A stretch of 64,000 nt of DNA. It comes from Paraburkholderia sp. NMBU_R16 (GTDB taxonomy: Bacteria > Pseudomonadota > Gammaproteobacteria > Burkholderiales > Burkholderiaceae). The DNA lies in NCBI RefSeq assembly GCF_013282575.1, contig NZ_JAAAYE010000025.1:1-64000 (forward strand). The letters are read 5' to 3'. A program made the position numbers and the translations under genes. Positions 26,340 to 34,796 of this stretch are shown here, piece by piece; the first letter of the stretch is position 1; each line of letters starts with the position of its first letter. The notes under the pieces are model-generated. The model made no database searches. It was not told the DNA's origin and saw nothing but the letters and a program-made list of their open reading frames with translations.

Positions 26340-27707
26340 ATGTTTGAAAAAATTCTCATTGCCAATCGCGGCGAAATCGCTCTGCGCATCCAGCGCGCGT
26401 GCCGCGAACTGGGCATCAAGACGGTTGTCGCCTACTCCGAGGCGGACAGGGAAGCGAAGTACGTGAAGCTCGCCGACGAGGCCGTCTGCATCGGCCCCGC
26501 ACCGTCGCCGCAGAGCTATCTGAATATGCCGGCACTCATCAGCGCGGCCGAGGTGACCGACGCAGAAGCCATCCACCCGGGGTACGGATTCCTGTCGGAG
26601 AACGCGGATTTCGCCGAGCGCGTCGAGCAATCGGGCTTCACTTTCATCGGCCCGCGCCCCGAAACGATCCGCATGATGGGCGACAAGGTCACCGCCAAAC
26701 AAACGATGATCAAAACGGGGGTGCCCTGCGTGCCGGGATCGGAAGGCGCGCTGCCTGACGACCCGAAAGAGATCGTCAAGATCGCGCGCGCGGTCGGCTA
26801 TCCCGTCATCATCAAGGCCGCGGGCGGCGGCGGCGGGCGCGGCATGCGCGTCGTGCACACCGAAGCCGCGCTGGTGAACGCAGTGAACACGACCCGCGAG
26901 GAAGCCGGCCGCGCGTTCGGCAACCCGCAGGTCTACATGGAGAAGTTTCTCGAGAATCCGCGTCACGTCGAAATCCAGGTGCTCGCCGATTCGTTCAGGA
27001 ACGCCGTCTGGCTCGGCGAGCGCGACTGCTCCATGCAGCGCCGCCATCAAAAAGTGATCGAGGAAGCGCCGGCGCCGAACATCGCGCGCCGTCTCATCGA
27101 TCGGATCGGCGATCGCTGCGCCGACGCCTGCAAAAAGATGGGCTATCTGGGCGCCGGTACGTTCGAGTTCCTTTATGAGAACGGCGAGTTTTACTTCATT
27201 GAAATGAATACGCGCGTTCAGGTCGAGCATCCGGTGACGGAACTGATCACCGGGATCGATATCGTTCAGGAACAGATTCGCGTCGCCGCGGGCGAGAAGC
27301 TCGCGTTCCGCCAGCGCGACATCGTGTTTCGCGGCCATGCGATCGAATGCCGGATCAATGCGGAAGACCCCTTCAAGTTCACGCCGTCGCCGGGCCGCAT
27401 CACCTCGTGGCACGTGCCCGGCGGGCCGGGCATTCGCGTCGATTCGCATGCCTACAATGGCTATTTCGTTCCACCGAACTATGATTCGATGATCGGCAAG
27501 CTGATCGCCTATGGCGCAACCCGCGAGCAGGCCATTCGCCGCATGCGCATCGCGCTGTCGGAGATGGTCGTCGAGGGCATTCAGACGAATATTCCGCTGC
27601 ATCGCGAACTGATGTTCGACCGCGGCTTCGTCGAAGGCGGCACGAGCATCCATTATCTCGAACACCGCCTCGCGGAAAAGCAGCAGGCTGCGCCGGAAGA
27701 AGCGTGA
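26340..27707 (+). CDS. accC: Biotin carboxylase subunit of acetyl-CoA carboxylase
   Basis: ATP-dependent carboxylation of the biotin on AccB, the first step of fatty-acid synthesis. The start ATG at 26340 gives [17 protein letters not shown]. The 455 residues show the glycine-rich ATP loop [39 protein letters not shown] (read in parts), [14 protein letters not shown], and INAEDPFKF. Length and motifs are as in the family. It lies in the aroQ-accB-accC-prmA operon with 32 bp before prmA. Confidence 0.97.
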   Translation: MFEKILIANRGEIALRIQRACRELGIKTVVAYSEADREAKYVKLADEAVCIGPAPSPQSYLNMPALISAAEVTDAEAIHPGYGFLSENADFAERVEQSGFTFIGPRPETIRMMGDKVTAKQTMIKTGVPCVPGSEGALPDDPKEIVKIARAVGYPVIIKAAGGGGGRGMRVVHTEAALVNAVNTTREEAGRAFGNPQVYMEKFLENPRHVEIQVLADSFRNAVWLGERDCSMQRRHQKVIEEAPAPNIARRLIDRIGDRCADACKKMGYLGAGTFEFLYENGEFYFIEMNTRVQVEHPVTELITGIDIVQEQIRVAAGEKLAFRQRDIVFRGHAIECRINAEDPFKFTPSPGRITSWHVPGGPGIRVDSHAYNGYFVPPNYDSMIGKLIAYGATREQAIRRMRIALSEMVVEGIQTNIPLHRELMFDRGFVEGGTSIHYLEHRLAEKQQAAPEEA

Positions 27708-27739
27708 GAGGCGACGCCCTCATCGGGAATGATACTGAG

Positions 27740-28660
27740 ATGAGCTACCGGGAACTGATCGTCGAGCTCGATCGCGCGCAAGCGGAGGCATACTCCGATG
27801 CGCTGATCGATTTCGGCGCGCTGTCGGTGTCGGTCGAAGACGCCCATGCCGATACGCCCGACGAGCAGCCGCTTTTCGGCGAACCGGGTCTCACCCCGCA
27901 GCGAACAGCGTGGCAGCGCTCACGCGTGATCGCGTTGCTTGCACCTGAACACGATCCAGCCGTGCTGGCTGCAGCCGCGGCGAATGCGCTCGCGCTGGCT
28001 ACCGTGCCGCATTTCGATGTCCGTGAAGTCGAGGACCAGGATTGGGTACGGCTCACACAGTCGCAATTCGAACCGATCGCCATCGGCAAGCGCATCTGGG
28101 TCGTGCCGTCTTGGCACGCGGCGCCCGATCCGAACGCGCTGATACTCGAACTCGATCCCGGCCTTGCATTCGGCACGGGCAGCCACCCCACGACACGGCT
28201 TTGCATGGAATGGATCGAGCAATCGGTGACGCTCGGCCAGTCCTTGCTCGACTACGGTTGCGGCTCGGGTATTCTCGCGATCCTCGCCAAAAAATGCGGC
28301 GCGGATCCTGTCTTCGGCATCGATATCGATCCGCAAGCCGTCGAATCGGCGCGGGACAACAGCGCGCGCAATCGGGCCGATGTCACGTTCGCGTTGCCCG
28401 ATGCCTGCCCCGCCCAAGCATTCGATATCGTCGTCGCGAATATTCTCTCCAACCCGCTCAAGCTGATGGCATCCATGCTTGCGTCGAAAGTCAAACCCGG
28501 TGGCCGGCTCGCGCTTTCGGGCGTGCTGGCGCGACAAGCCGATGAAGTCGCCGCCGCGTATGCGCCGTGGCTCGAACTCGGCGTCTGGCGCGAACTCGAT
28601 GGCTGGGTTTGTCTGACGGGAACCCGCGACGTATCGGGGGTACGCCGGGAAAGTCTTTAG
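27740..28660 (+). CDS. prmA: Ribosomal protein L11 methyltransferase
   Basis: SAM-dependent trimethylation of ribosomal protein L11. The ATG at 27740 gives [16 protein letters not shown], the normal start. The 306 residues comprise an N-terminal substrate-recognition domain ([13 protein letters not shown]) and a class I methyltransferase core with [26 protein letters not shown] (SAM loop), [12 protein letters not shown] and [12 protein letters not shown]. Often next to accC in proteobacteria, as here. Confidence 0.96.
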   Translation: MSYRELIVELDRAQAEAYSDALIDFGALSVSVEDAHADTPDEQPLFGEPGLTPQRTAWQRSRVIALLAPEHDPAVLAAAAANALALATVPHFDVREVEDQDWVRLTQSQFEPIAIGKRIWVVPSWHAAPDPNALILELDPGLAFGTGSHPTTRLCMEWIEQSVTLGQSLLDYGCGSGILAILAKKCGADPVFGIDIDPQAVESARDNSARNRADVTFALPDACPAQAFDIVVANILSNPLKLMASMLASKVKPGGRLALSGVLARQADEVAAAYAPWLELGVWRELDGWVCLTGTRDVSGVRRESL

Positions 28661-28710
28661 AATAGCGTATCGATCCACGCACCGGTCCTTGCGGCCGGCC
28701 ACGATCCATT

Positions 28711-29973
28711 ATGGTTCTTGCCACTCGCTGTCCCCACTGCGAAACGGTCTTCCGCGTACAGGACGCACAGCTCGCCCGCTCCCACGGACGCGTGCGTTGC
28801 GGGCATTGCCAGGAAGTATTCGACGCATCGCAGAACCTGCTCGGCCCCGCGGCCGGCTCAGAAACCACCGAGCACGCGCCCGCTGAGGCCATGCCCGAAC
28901 GGCAATCGCAGGAGCCGCCGGCTGAGACGCCGGCTGCCGCCCAAGCAGCGCCCGCGCACGCCGCCGAACCCGAGGCCGGTTTCGAAGCGGCTGCCGTGGC
29001 ACCCGAGATTCCATCGGCCGAGCCGCCGGCCGAAACGACGATCGAAGTCCCCACCGCACCGCACGCAGCTCACGAAACCCACGAAACGCCGGACCGTGGC
29101 CATCGAGTGAATTCCGTGCCACATGAGCTGCCGTTGGGCGAGCATCGTGAACCGACGCTCTCGCCTCTGTCCGAATCCTTTGCCGAGCCGCTGCATGAAC
29201 CGCTGCCGGACGAAGCCGCGCCCGACGAGCCCCATCGGGAACCGCCGCATCGCGCCGGGACCGCATCGCCCAAGCCCCTGCCCGATGACGAGCCGCAATT
29301 CGCACCCCACGAGCCGGCCGTCCCGCGATGGGAGGCCGACCCGGAACCGCGCTTTCGCATCCCGCCGCATGCCGAGCCCGGGCCGCCGCACACCGCGTCC
29401 GCTGCCGAGGGCCTCGGGATACCGCCCGCGACGCCAGCCGGTGGAGGCCCGCATTTCCCCGTGACGCGGGAAAGGCGCGCGAATGCGCCGCGGCACTTGC
29501 TGCGCGGCGTCCTCGGTACGTTGCTCTCTCTCGCACTCGCGGTGCTGCTCGTCGCGCAACTTGCCTGGTGGCAACGCGAAACCGTGATGGTCTATTGGCC
29601 CGGATCGCAGCCGCTGTTCGTCCGCGTATGCGCGCAGTTCGGCTGCCTGATTTCGCCGCCGCGCGACATCGATGGCCTGCAAGTCGAGGCCTCCGACCTG
29701 CGTCAGATCGATGGCCCGCACAAACTCGAGTTGCGCGTGCCTTTGCGCAACCGTTACAGCGTCGCGCTAGCGTATCCGGCCATCGAGCTGACGCTCTTCG
29801 ACGCGAAGAACGAGGTCGCGATTCGGCGCGTATTGTGGCCGCAAGACTATCTGCCGCCCGGCACGACGCTCGCGAACGGCTTGCCGCCGCGCACCTCGCA
29901 AACGATGATCGTGCGGCTCGATAGCGGCAACGCCGTCGCCACGAACTTCCGCGTGCAGATTTTCTACCCGTAG
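28711..29973 (+). CDS. Zinc-ribbon and DUF3426 domain membrane protein
   Basis: Function unknown; recurrent downstream of prmA in Burkholderiaceae. The 420 residues comprise an N-terminal zinc ribbon of the MJ0042 type (Cys7, Cys10, Cys30, Cys33; TRCPHCETVFRV), a long Pro/Glu/Ala-rich disordered region (about 50-250), one membrane segment (LLRGVLGTLLSLALAVLLVAQ), and a C-terminal DUF3426 domain with LQVEASDLRQIDGPHKLELRV and PAIELTLFDAKNEV. The topology suggests a cytoplasmic zinc ribbon and a periplasmic C-terminal domain. Confidence 0.9.
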   Translation: MVLATRCPHCETVFRVQDAQLARSHGRVRCGHCQEVFDASQNLLGPAAGSETTEHAPAEAMPERQSQEPPAETPAAAQAAPAHAAEPEAGFEAAAVAPEIPSAEPPAETTIEVPTAPHAAHETHETPDRGHRVNSVPHELPLGEHREPTLSPLSESFAEPLHEPLPDEAAPDEPHREPPHRAGTASPKPLPDDEPQFAPHEPAVPRWEADPEPRFRIPPHAEPGPPHTASAAEGLGIPPATPAGGGPHFPVTRERRANAPRHLLRGVLGTLLSLALAVLLVAQLAWWQRETVMVYWPGSQPLFVRVCAQFGCLISPPRDIDGLQVEASDLRQIDGPHKLELRVPLRNRYSVALAYPAIELTLFDAKNEVAIRRVLWPQDYLPPGTTLANGLPPRTSQTMIVRLDSGNAVATNFRVQIFYP

Positions 29974-30060
29974 TGGGACAACCGCGGGCCAGCCGGCGCG
30001 AGGCCGGTCGGCCCTTTAGTCGCAATCGCGATAACCCGAGTCGAATTTCCGGAGCACAAC

Positions 30061-30561
30061 ATGAGTCAAGTTACGCTGGGCGGCAACGCCATCGAAGTCG
30101 GCGGCACGTTTCCGTCGGTGGGCCAAAAGGCGCCCGAATTCTCGCTGGTCGGCAAGGACCTGAAGCCGGTCACGCTGGGCGATTTCGCCGGCAAGCGCAA
30201 AGTGCTGAACATCGTCCCGAGCCTCGACACGCCCACCTGCGCGACCTCCACCCGCAAGTTCAACGAAGCCGCGGCGAAGCTCGCCAATACTGCGGTGATC
30301 GTCGTGTCGGGCGATCTGCCATTCGCAGCAACGCGCTTTTGCACGACCGAAGGCATCGAGAATGTCGTCACCGCATCGACGTTCCGCTCGCCGGCGTTCG
30401 CACAGGCGTACGGGGTCGATATCAAGAGCGGACCGCTTGCCGGATTGACGGCGCGCGCGGTCGTCGTCATCGACGAGAACGACAAGGTCGTGCACGCGCA
30501 GCTGGTCGAGGAAATCAAGAACGAGCCGAACTACGACGCGGCCCTCGGTGCTTTGAAGTAA
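30061..30561 (+). CDS. tpx: Thiol peroxidase (Tpx, atypical 2-Cys peroxiredoxin)
   Basis: Reduces hydrogen peroxide and alkyl hydroperoxides using thioredoxin. The 166 residues include the peroxidatic site [11 protein letters not shown] (Cys60) and the resolving Cys94 in [12 protein letters not shown], spaced as in Tpx. The ribosome site is GGAG (in tttccggagcacaac) before the ATG. A clear hairpin terminator follows at 30585. Confidence 0.96.
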   Translation: MSQVTLGGNAIEVGGTFPSVGQKAPEFSLVGKDLKPVTLGDFAGKRKVLNIVPSLDTPTCATSTRKFNEAAAKLANTAVIVVSGDLPFAATRFCTTEGIENVVTASTFRSPAFAQAYGVDIKSGPLAGLTARAVVVIDENDKVVHAQLVEEIKNEPNYDAALGALK

Positions 30562-30584
30562 CAGGCCCGTGCATTGATCGACGC

Positions 30585-30615
30585 AGCGCCGCGCAATAAA
30601 AGCGCGGCGCTTTGT
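30585..30615 (+). terminator. Intrinsic terminator after tpx
   Basis: Perfect 10-bp GC-rich stem agcgccgcgc / gcgcggcgct with a 7-nt A-rich loop, followed by ttgt. The T-run is short but the stem is strong and the position, 24 bp after the tpx stop, is right. Confidence 0.6.
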
Positions 30616-30668
30616 CATGGTGCACTGCCGACAGACCCATCTTTTTGACCCGACGAGGAACTTCTGCC

Positions 30669-31607
30669 TTGGCTACGCTGATCTGCGGCTCGCTCGCCTA
30701 CGACAACATCATGACTTTCCAGGGGCGATTTCGCGAGCACATCCTCCCCGAGCAGGTCCATATTCTAAACGTCAGCTTTCTCGTGCCCACGATGCGCCGG
30801 GAATTCGGCGGCTGCGCCGGCAATATCGCCTATGCGCTCAATCTCCTGGGCGGTGACGCCCGCATCATGGCGACGCTCGGCGCAATGGATGCGCAACCGT
30901 ATCTCGATCGCTTCGCGAGCCTCGGCCTTGCAACGGATCATGTCCGTATCGTGCCGGACGCCTACTGCGCGCAGGCGATGATTACGACGGACCTGGACAA
31001 CAACCAGATCACCGCGTTTCATCCGGGCGCGATGATGCAATCGCACCTGAATCGCGCCGACGAAGCGCCCGGCGTCCGCCTTGCGATCGTCGCACCGGAC
31101 GGCTTCGAGGGGATGGTCCAGCACACGGAGAAACTGGCGGCCGCCGGCATCCCGTTCATCTTCGACCCAGGTCAGGGGCTGCCGCTCTTCACGGGCGACG
31201 CACTGCGGCGCGCCATTGAACTCGCGACATACGTCGCAGTCAATGACTACGAAGCCAAACTCGTCTGCAACAAGACGGGCTGGACGCTCGACGACATTGC
31301 CAGCCGCGTTGATGCGCTCATCGTGACCTACGGTGAAAACGGCGCGCACATCCATCATTCCGGAACCTGTGAAACCATTCCGGTCGTCGCGGCGGCACGC
31401 GTCGTCGATCCGACCGGCTGCGGGGATGCGTTTCGCGGCGGCTTGCTATACGGCATCGAACGTGGCTTCGATTGGGCCACGACGGGCCGCTTGGCAAGTC
31501 TCATGGGCTCGCTCAAAATTGAACATTCGGGCCCGCAAACCTACGCGCCATCGCGCGATGAGATCGGTGAGCGGTTCGAGCAGGCGTTCGGTTACCGCCT
31601 GCCGTAA
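30669..31607 (+). CDS. PfkB-family carbohydrate/nucleoside kinase
   Basis: A ribokinase-fold kinase of 312 residues, close to the adenosine-kinase-like group. I place the start at a TTG (30669) because GAGGAA lies 8 nt upstream and homologues begin ATLICGSLAYDNIM; no ATG fits. Seen: FGGCAGNIAYALNLLGGDARI (substrate part), AVNDYEAKL, and the signature DPTGCGDAFRGGLLYG with the catalytic Asp. The preferred substrate, whether adenosine or a sugar, cannot be fixed from sequence. Confidence 0.9.
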   Translation: MATLICGSLAYDNIMTFQGRFREHILPEQVHILNVSFLVPTMRREFGGCAGNIAYALNLLGGDARIMATLGAMDAQPYLDRFASLGLATDHVRIVPDAYCAQAMITTDLDNNQITAFHPGAMMQSHLNRADEAPGVRLAIVAPDGFEGMVQHTEKLAAAGIPFIFDPGQGLPLFTGDALRRAIELATYVAVNDYEAKLVCNKTGWTLDDIASRVDALIVTYGENGAHIHHSGTCETIPVVAAARVVDPTGCGDAFRGGLLYGIERGFDWATTGRLASLMGSLKIEHSGPQTYAPSRDEIGERFEQAFGYRLP

Positions 31608-31628
31608 TACTTCGAGGAGCAGCACAAA

Positions 31629-32105
31629 ATGAAAACATCGGCTCGTGTGACATTCGCCACAGTGCTCGCCAGCGCGCTGGCGATGACGGGGTGTGCCTAT
31701 AACAGCAGCTCGGCGGACGTCTATAGCGCCGGCCAGGCACAGCGTGAGCAAACGGTGCGCATGGGGACCGTCGAAAGCGTGAGAGGCGTGACGATCAGCT
31801 CGAACAACGGTCAGCCGAGCGGAATCGGCGCGCTCGGCGGCGGCGCTGCCGGCGCGGTCGCCGGCAGCACGATCGGCGGCGGAAAAGGCTCGATTCTCAC
31901 CGCCATCGCCGGCGGCCTCATCGGTGCAGTCGCGGGCAACGCAGTCGAGAACGGCGTTGCCAAGCGCTCTGGCGTAGAGATCACCGTTCGGCTCGACAAC
32001 GGCGACTTGCGCGCCATCACGCAAAGCGCGACCGGCGAAATCTTCCAAGCGGGAGATCGCGTGCGGCTGCTTTCGAGCGGCGGCGTAACGCGCGTCACGC
32101 ATTGA
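31629..32105 (+). CDS. Glycine-zipper outer-membrane lipoprotein (SlyB/Pcp-like)
   Basis: A 158-residue lipoprotein: signal peptide with lipobox ending at Cys22 (ALAMTGC), then a TVRMGTVESVRGVTI segment typical of SlyB-like proteins, a glycine-zipper pair (GIGALGGGAAGAVAGSTIGGG and ILTAIAGGLIGAVAGNAVE) that can form two membrane-inserting helices, and a beta-rich C-terminus (EITVRLDNGDLRAI). Probably stabilises the outer membrane. GGAGCA lies upstream of the ATG, 21 bp after the kinase gene. A strong bidirectional terminator follows. Confidence 0.9.
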   Translation: MKTSARVTFATVLASALAMTGCAYNSSSADVYSAGQAQREQTVRMGTVESVRGVTISSNNGQPSGIGALGGGAAGAVAGSTIGGGKGSILTAIAGGLIGAVAGNAVENGVAKRSGVEITVRLDNGDLRAITQSATGEIFQAGDRVRLLSSGGVTRVTH

Positions 32106-32177
32106 GCCGCGCGCGGCGGCGGCGCAGCTGAGCTGTCGCGGAGGGCGACGGGCGGACGCGATGCTCAGGCGCTCCAT

Positions 32178-32215
32178 AAAAAAACCCGTCACCGGTACGC
32201 TGGTGACGGGTTTTT
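32178..32215. terminator. Bidirectional intrinsic terminator
   Basis: Perfect 13-bp stem aaaacccgtcacc / ggtgacgggtttt (32181-32193 / 32202-32214) with an 8-nt loop, flanked by A-run and T-run, so it can end transcription from the lipoprotein gene (plus) and from the convergent histone-H1-like gene (minus). Confidence 0.9.
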
Positions 32216-32267
32216 AACTGCATGGCCGCGACAACCATACCGCGGCCGAGCTTTCCTGCGACGACGC

Positions 32268-32858
32268 TTACGGACGCGAACCCGTCGGGAACGGCCAAGC
32301 CGCAGCCGGGTTCAGTGCCGTCTTGACGCTGGGCGCAGCCGGCGAGGCAGCGGGCGCCGCAGGGGCAGCAGGCGTGGCAGGCGCAGCCTTCTTCGCGGCC
32401 GCCTTCTTCGCAGGGGCAGCCTTCTTCGCAGCGGCCTTCTTCGCAGGGGCAGCCTTCTTGGCGGCGGTCTTTTTCGCAGCGGCCTTCTTCGCAGGCGCGG
32501 CCTTCTTCGCAGCGGTTTTCTTGGCGGCAGCCTTCTTCGCAGGCGCAGCCTTCTTCGCCGCGGTCTTCTTTGCTGCGGCCTTCTTCGCCGGAGCTGCCTT
32601 CTTCGCAGCGGCCTTCTTCGCCGGAGCTGCCTTCTTCGCTACCGTCTTCTTCGCCGCGACTTTCTTCGCTGCAGCCTTCTTGGCCGGAGCCGCCCTCTTC
32701 GCAGCGGCCTTCTTCGCCGGAGCAGCCTTCTTCGCTACGGTCTTCTTCGCCGCGACCTTCTTCACTGCAACCTTCTTGGCCGGAGCCGCCTTCTTCGCAG
32801 CGGCCTTCTTCGCCGGAGCAGCTTTCTTTGCAGCGGGTTTCTTCTTGGCAGTTGCCAT
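32268..32858 (-). CDS. Histone-H1-like Lys/Ala/Pro-rich DNA-binding protein
   Basis: A 196-residue, extremely basic protein made almost wholly of AKKAA / PAKKAAAKK units, like eukaryotic H1 tails and bacterial HctB/AlgP-type proteins. Such proteins bind and compact DNA. The C-terminal end is different: an Ala/Pro/Ser stretch and then ALNPAAAWPFPTG, which I recall as conserved in Burkholderiaceae homologues. AAGGAG is placed 7 nt before the ATG. Copy number of the repeats is expected to vary between strains. No globular domain is present. Confidence 0.9.
   Translation of the reverse strand: MATAKKKPAAKKAAPAKKAAAKKAAPAKKVAVKKVAAKKTVAKKAAPAKKAAAKRAAPAKKAAAKKVAAKKTVAKKAAPAKKAAAKKAAPAKKAAAKKTAAKKAAPAKKAAAKKTAAKKAAPAKKAAAKKTAAKKAAPAKKAAAKKAAPAKKAAAKKAAPATPAAPAAPAASPAAPSVKTALNPAAAWPFPTGSRP
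32383..32850. repeat. Tandem repeat array within the H1-like gene
   Basis: The coding sequence is built of closely similar 15- and 30-bp units (for example gcagccttcttcgc with variants on the plus strand), repeated throughout. Such arrays are prone to slippage, which changes protein length in multiples of five residues without loss of frame. Confidence 0.85.
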
Positions 32859-33292
32859 TGTTTTCTCCTTCAGGTTTCGAGAGTCAATTTGAACTACACC
32901 TCATCAAAACCCGCTTCCCGCTGCGCGCCGGTCAGGGCGCGCGCTGCGAAGCGGGCTATTCATCGGCGTACGCGAATGCAGCGCGCTTACGCTAATGAAT
33001 ACGGCAAGGCGTGCCGTGCCCGACGGCACAGCACGCCCAATCAAGTCGGCAACGCGGCGCATTGCGCTCGCGCCTGCCGGCAATCGCTTGAGTCGAGCTG
33101 GCGGCCGCGCGGCCGCCAGCTTTTTCGAGGGGTAGTTCGCCCGTCCCACTGAAGGGTTCGCAAAGTGCCTATCATGTTTGTGGGCGGACCTGCCGCCGGG
33201 CACGCTCTGCATCAGGCGTTCTTGCTCCTAACCATATCCGCCGCGGTTCGCGCCGCGGCCACCCCAGCCAATCGTTTCGCGAGCGTTTCCTG
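32859..33292. other. Structured intergenic region between H1-like gene and nrdB
   Basis: These 434 bp hold no convincing gene. The left part must carry the H1-like gene promoter (minus strand). Between 32910 and 33079 four successive stem-loops can be drawn: 32910-32955 (8-bp base, 7-bp top), 32958-33000 (6 + 5 bp around a 2x2 loop), 33008-33037 (7 + 5 bp, one mismatch) and 33047-33079. A strong terminator-type hairpin with a plus-strand T-run ends the series at 33125. From 33126 to 33292 only a small GC-rich hairpin near 33240 is seen. Confidence 0.5.
33096..33125 (+). terminator. Strong plus-strand intrinsic terminator with no upstream plus-strand gene
   Basis: Perfect 11-bp stem agctggcggcc / ggccgccagct with a 4-nt loop and TTTTT on the plus strand. 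Both neighbouring genes (H1-like, nrdB) are on the minus strand, on which the hairpin lacks a following T-run. This suggests an unannotated plus-strand RNA ending here. Confidence 0.6.
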
Positions 33293-34519
33293 TCATTCCC
33301 AGGAAAGCGCTCCGCCAGTTTGATATTCGATGACACGCGTCTCGAAGAAGTTGCGCTCCTTCTTCAAGTCGATCATCTCGCTCATCCACGGGAACGGGTT
33401 CTCCTCATTCGGGAACAGCGGATCGAGGCCGATCTGCTGGCACCGCCGATTGCAGATGAAGCGCAAGTAACTCTTGAACATCGAGGCGTTCAGTCCCAGC
33501 ACGCCGCGCGGCATCGTGTCTTCCGCGTAGCGATACTCGAGATCGACCGCATGCCGGAACACCGCGCGGATCTCCTCGCGGAATGCCGGAGTCCACAAGT
33601 GCGGGTTCTCGAGCTTGATCTGGTTGATGAGGTCGATACCGAAGTTGCAGTGCATCGACTCGTCACGCAGGATGTACTGGTATTGCTCCGCAGCACCCGT
33701 CATCTTGTTCTGCCGGCCGAGCGCAAGAATTTGCGTAAACCCGACGTAGAAGAAGAGCCCTTCCATCACACAGGCAAAGACGATCAGCGACTTGAGCAGT
33801 TGCTGATCCGCTTCGAGGGTGCCCGTCTTGAAGGCCGGATCGGTCAGCGTATGGATGAACGGGATCAGGAATTCGTCCTTGTCCCGGATCGACTGAACCT
33901 CGTGGTAGGCATTGAAGATTTCGCCTTCATCGAGACCCAGCGATTCGACGATGTACTGGTACGCGTGGGTGTGGATCGCTTCTTCGAACGCCTGGCGCAG
34001 CAGGAACTGCCGGCACTCCGGTGCCGTGATGTGCCGGTAGGTGCCGAGCACGATGTTGTTCGCTGCAAGCGAGTCCGCCGTCACGAAGAAGCCGAGATTG
34101 CGCTTGACGATGCGGCGCTCGTCCTCGGTCAACCCGTTTGGATCCTTCCACAGGGCGATGTCGCGGGACATGTTGATTTCCTGCGGCATCCAATGATTCG
34201 CGCAGCCGGCCAGGTACTTCTCCCAAGCCCACTTGTACTTGAACGGCACGAGCTGATTGACGTCTGTCTTGCCGTTGATGATGCGCTTGTCGGCCACGTT
34301 CACCCGCGCTTCGGGCTGAGGAGCCGGCGCGGCTTCGGCCGTCGCATAGGGGGCGACCGCGATGTCGCCCGCGAAGATGTCTTGCGCCAACGGAGCCTGC
34401 GTCGCGCGATGCGACGCCGCTTGCGTTCCGACAACCGGCCCTGCGGGGTTGCGCAACGCATTCGCTTGCGAACCGCTCGAGGGAGTTACGGCAGTCGTCT
34501 CGTCATCCCAGTTGAGCAT
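33293..34519 (-). CDS. nrdB: Ribonucleoside-diphosphate reductase beta subunit (class I)
   Basis: Supplies the metal/tyrosyl radical cofactor for reduction of ribonucleotides. The 408 residues start [13 protein letters not shown], then a variable segment of about 80 residues rich in Ala/Pro/Thr, then the ferritin-like core. Metal-ligand segments are visible: [17 protein letters not shown] (Glu, His) and [14 protein letters not shown] (Glu, His). It is downstream of nrdA, separated by a 277-bp gap without a recognisable gene, and is probably cotranscribed with it. Confidence 0.95.
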   Translation of the reverse strand: MLNWDDETTAVTPSSGSQANALRNPAGPVVGTQAASHRATQAPLAQDIFAGDIAVAPYATAEAAPAPQPEARVNVADKRIINGKTDVNQLVPFKYKWAWEKYLAGCANHWMPQEINMSRDIALWKDPNGLTEDERRIVKRNLGFFVTADSLAANNIVLGTYRHITAPECRQFLLRQAFEEAIHTHAYQYIVESLGLDEGEIFNAYHEVQSIRDKDEFLIPFIHTLTDPAFKTGTLEADQQLLKSLIVFACVMEGLFFYVGFTQILALGRQNKMTGAAEQYQYILRDESMHCNFGIDLINQIKLENPHLWTPAFREEIRAVFRHAVDLEYRYAEDTMPRGVLGLNASMFKSYLRFICNRRCQQIGLDPLFPNEENPFPWMSEMIDLKKERNFFETRVIEYQTGGALSWE

Positions 34520-34796
34520 AAATTCTCACCATCAATTTAGAACGGTTTGTACCATCTTTTCACGAGCGATAAAAGGGTTCGCTCACGAAAATTCCTGTTT
34601 TCGATTCACGCTGCGACCTGCATACAACACTTTGATCGATGCATCGGACAGTCGAGCACTTCTTGATGACTCGACGATGCATGCGCTCGGTTCGATTTCT
34701 TCTCTTTCAGATGTGCAGCATCGTCGATGCCCGCTCTCGATTCGCGCCGCTCGCCAAGCCGAGCGAGCAGCGCGTCGATGCCGGTCGTTATCCTTG

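Noticed and set aside
32323-32892. Plus-strand FFAGAAFFA-repeat frame that looks like a membrane protein
   Set aside because: It is the mirror of the AKKAA repeats of the H1-like gene; the Phe/Ala hydrophobic periodicity is forced by the repeat.
32904-33212. 102-codon minus-strand frame between nrdB and the H1-like gene
   Set aside because: Passes through several perfect palindromes and has Arg/Pro/Ala-rich shadow composition; the AGGAGC upstream is too far from the ATG.
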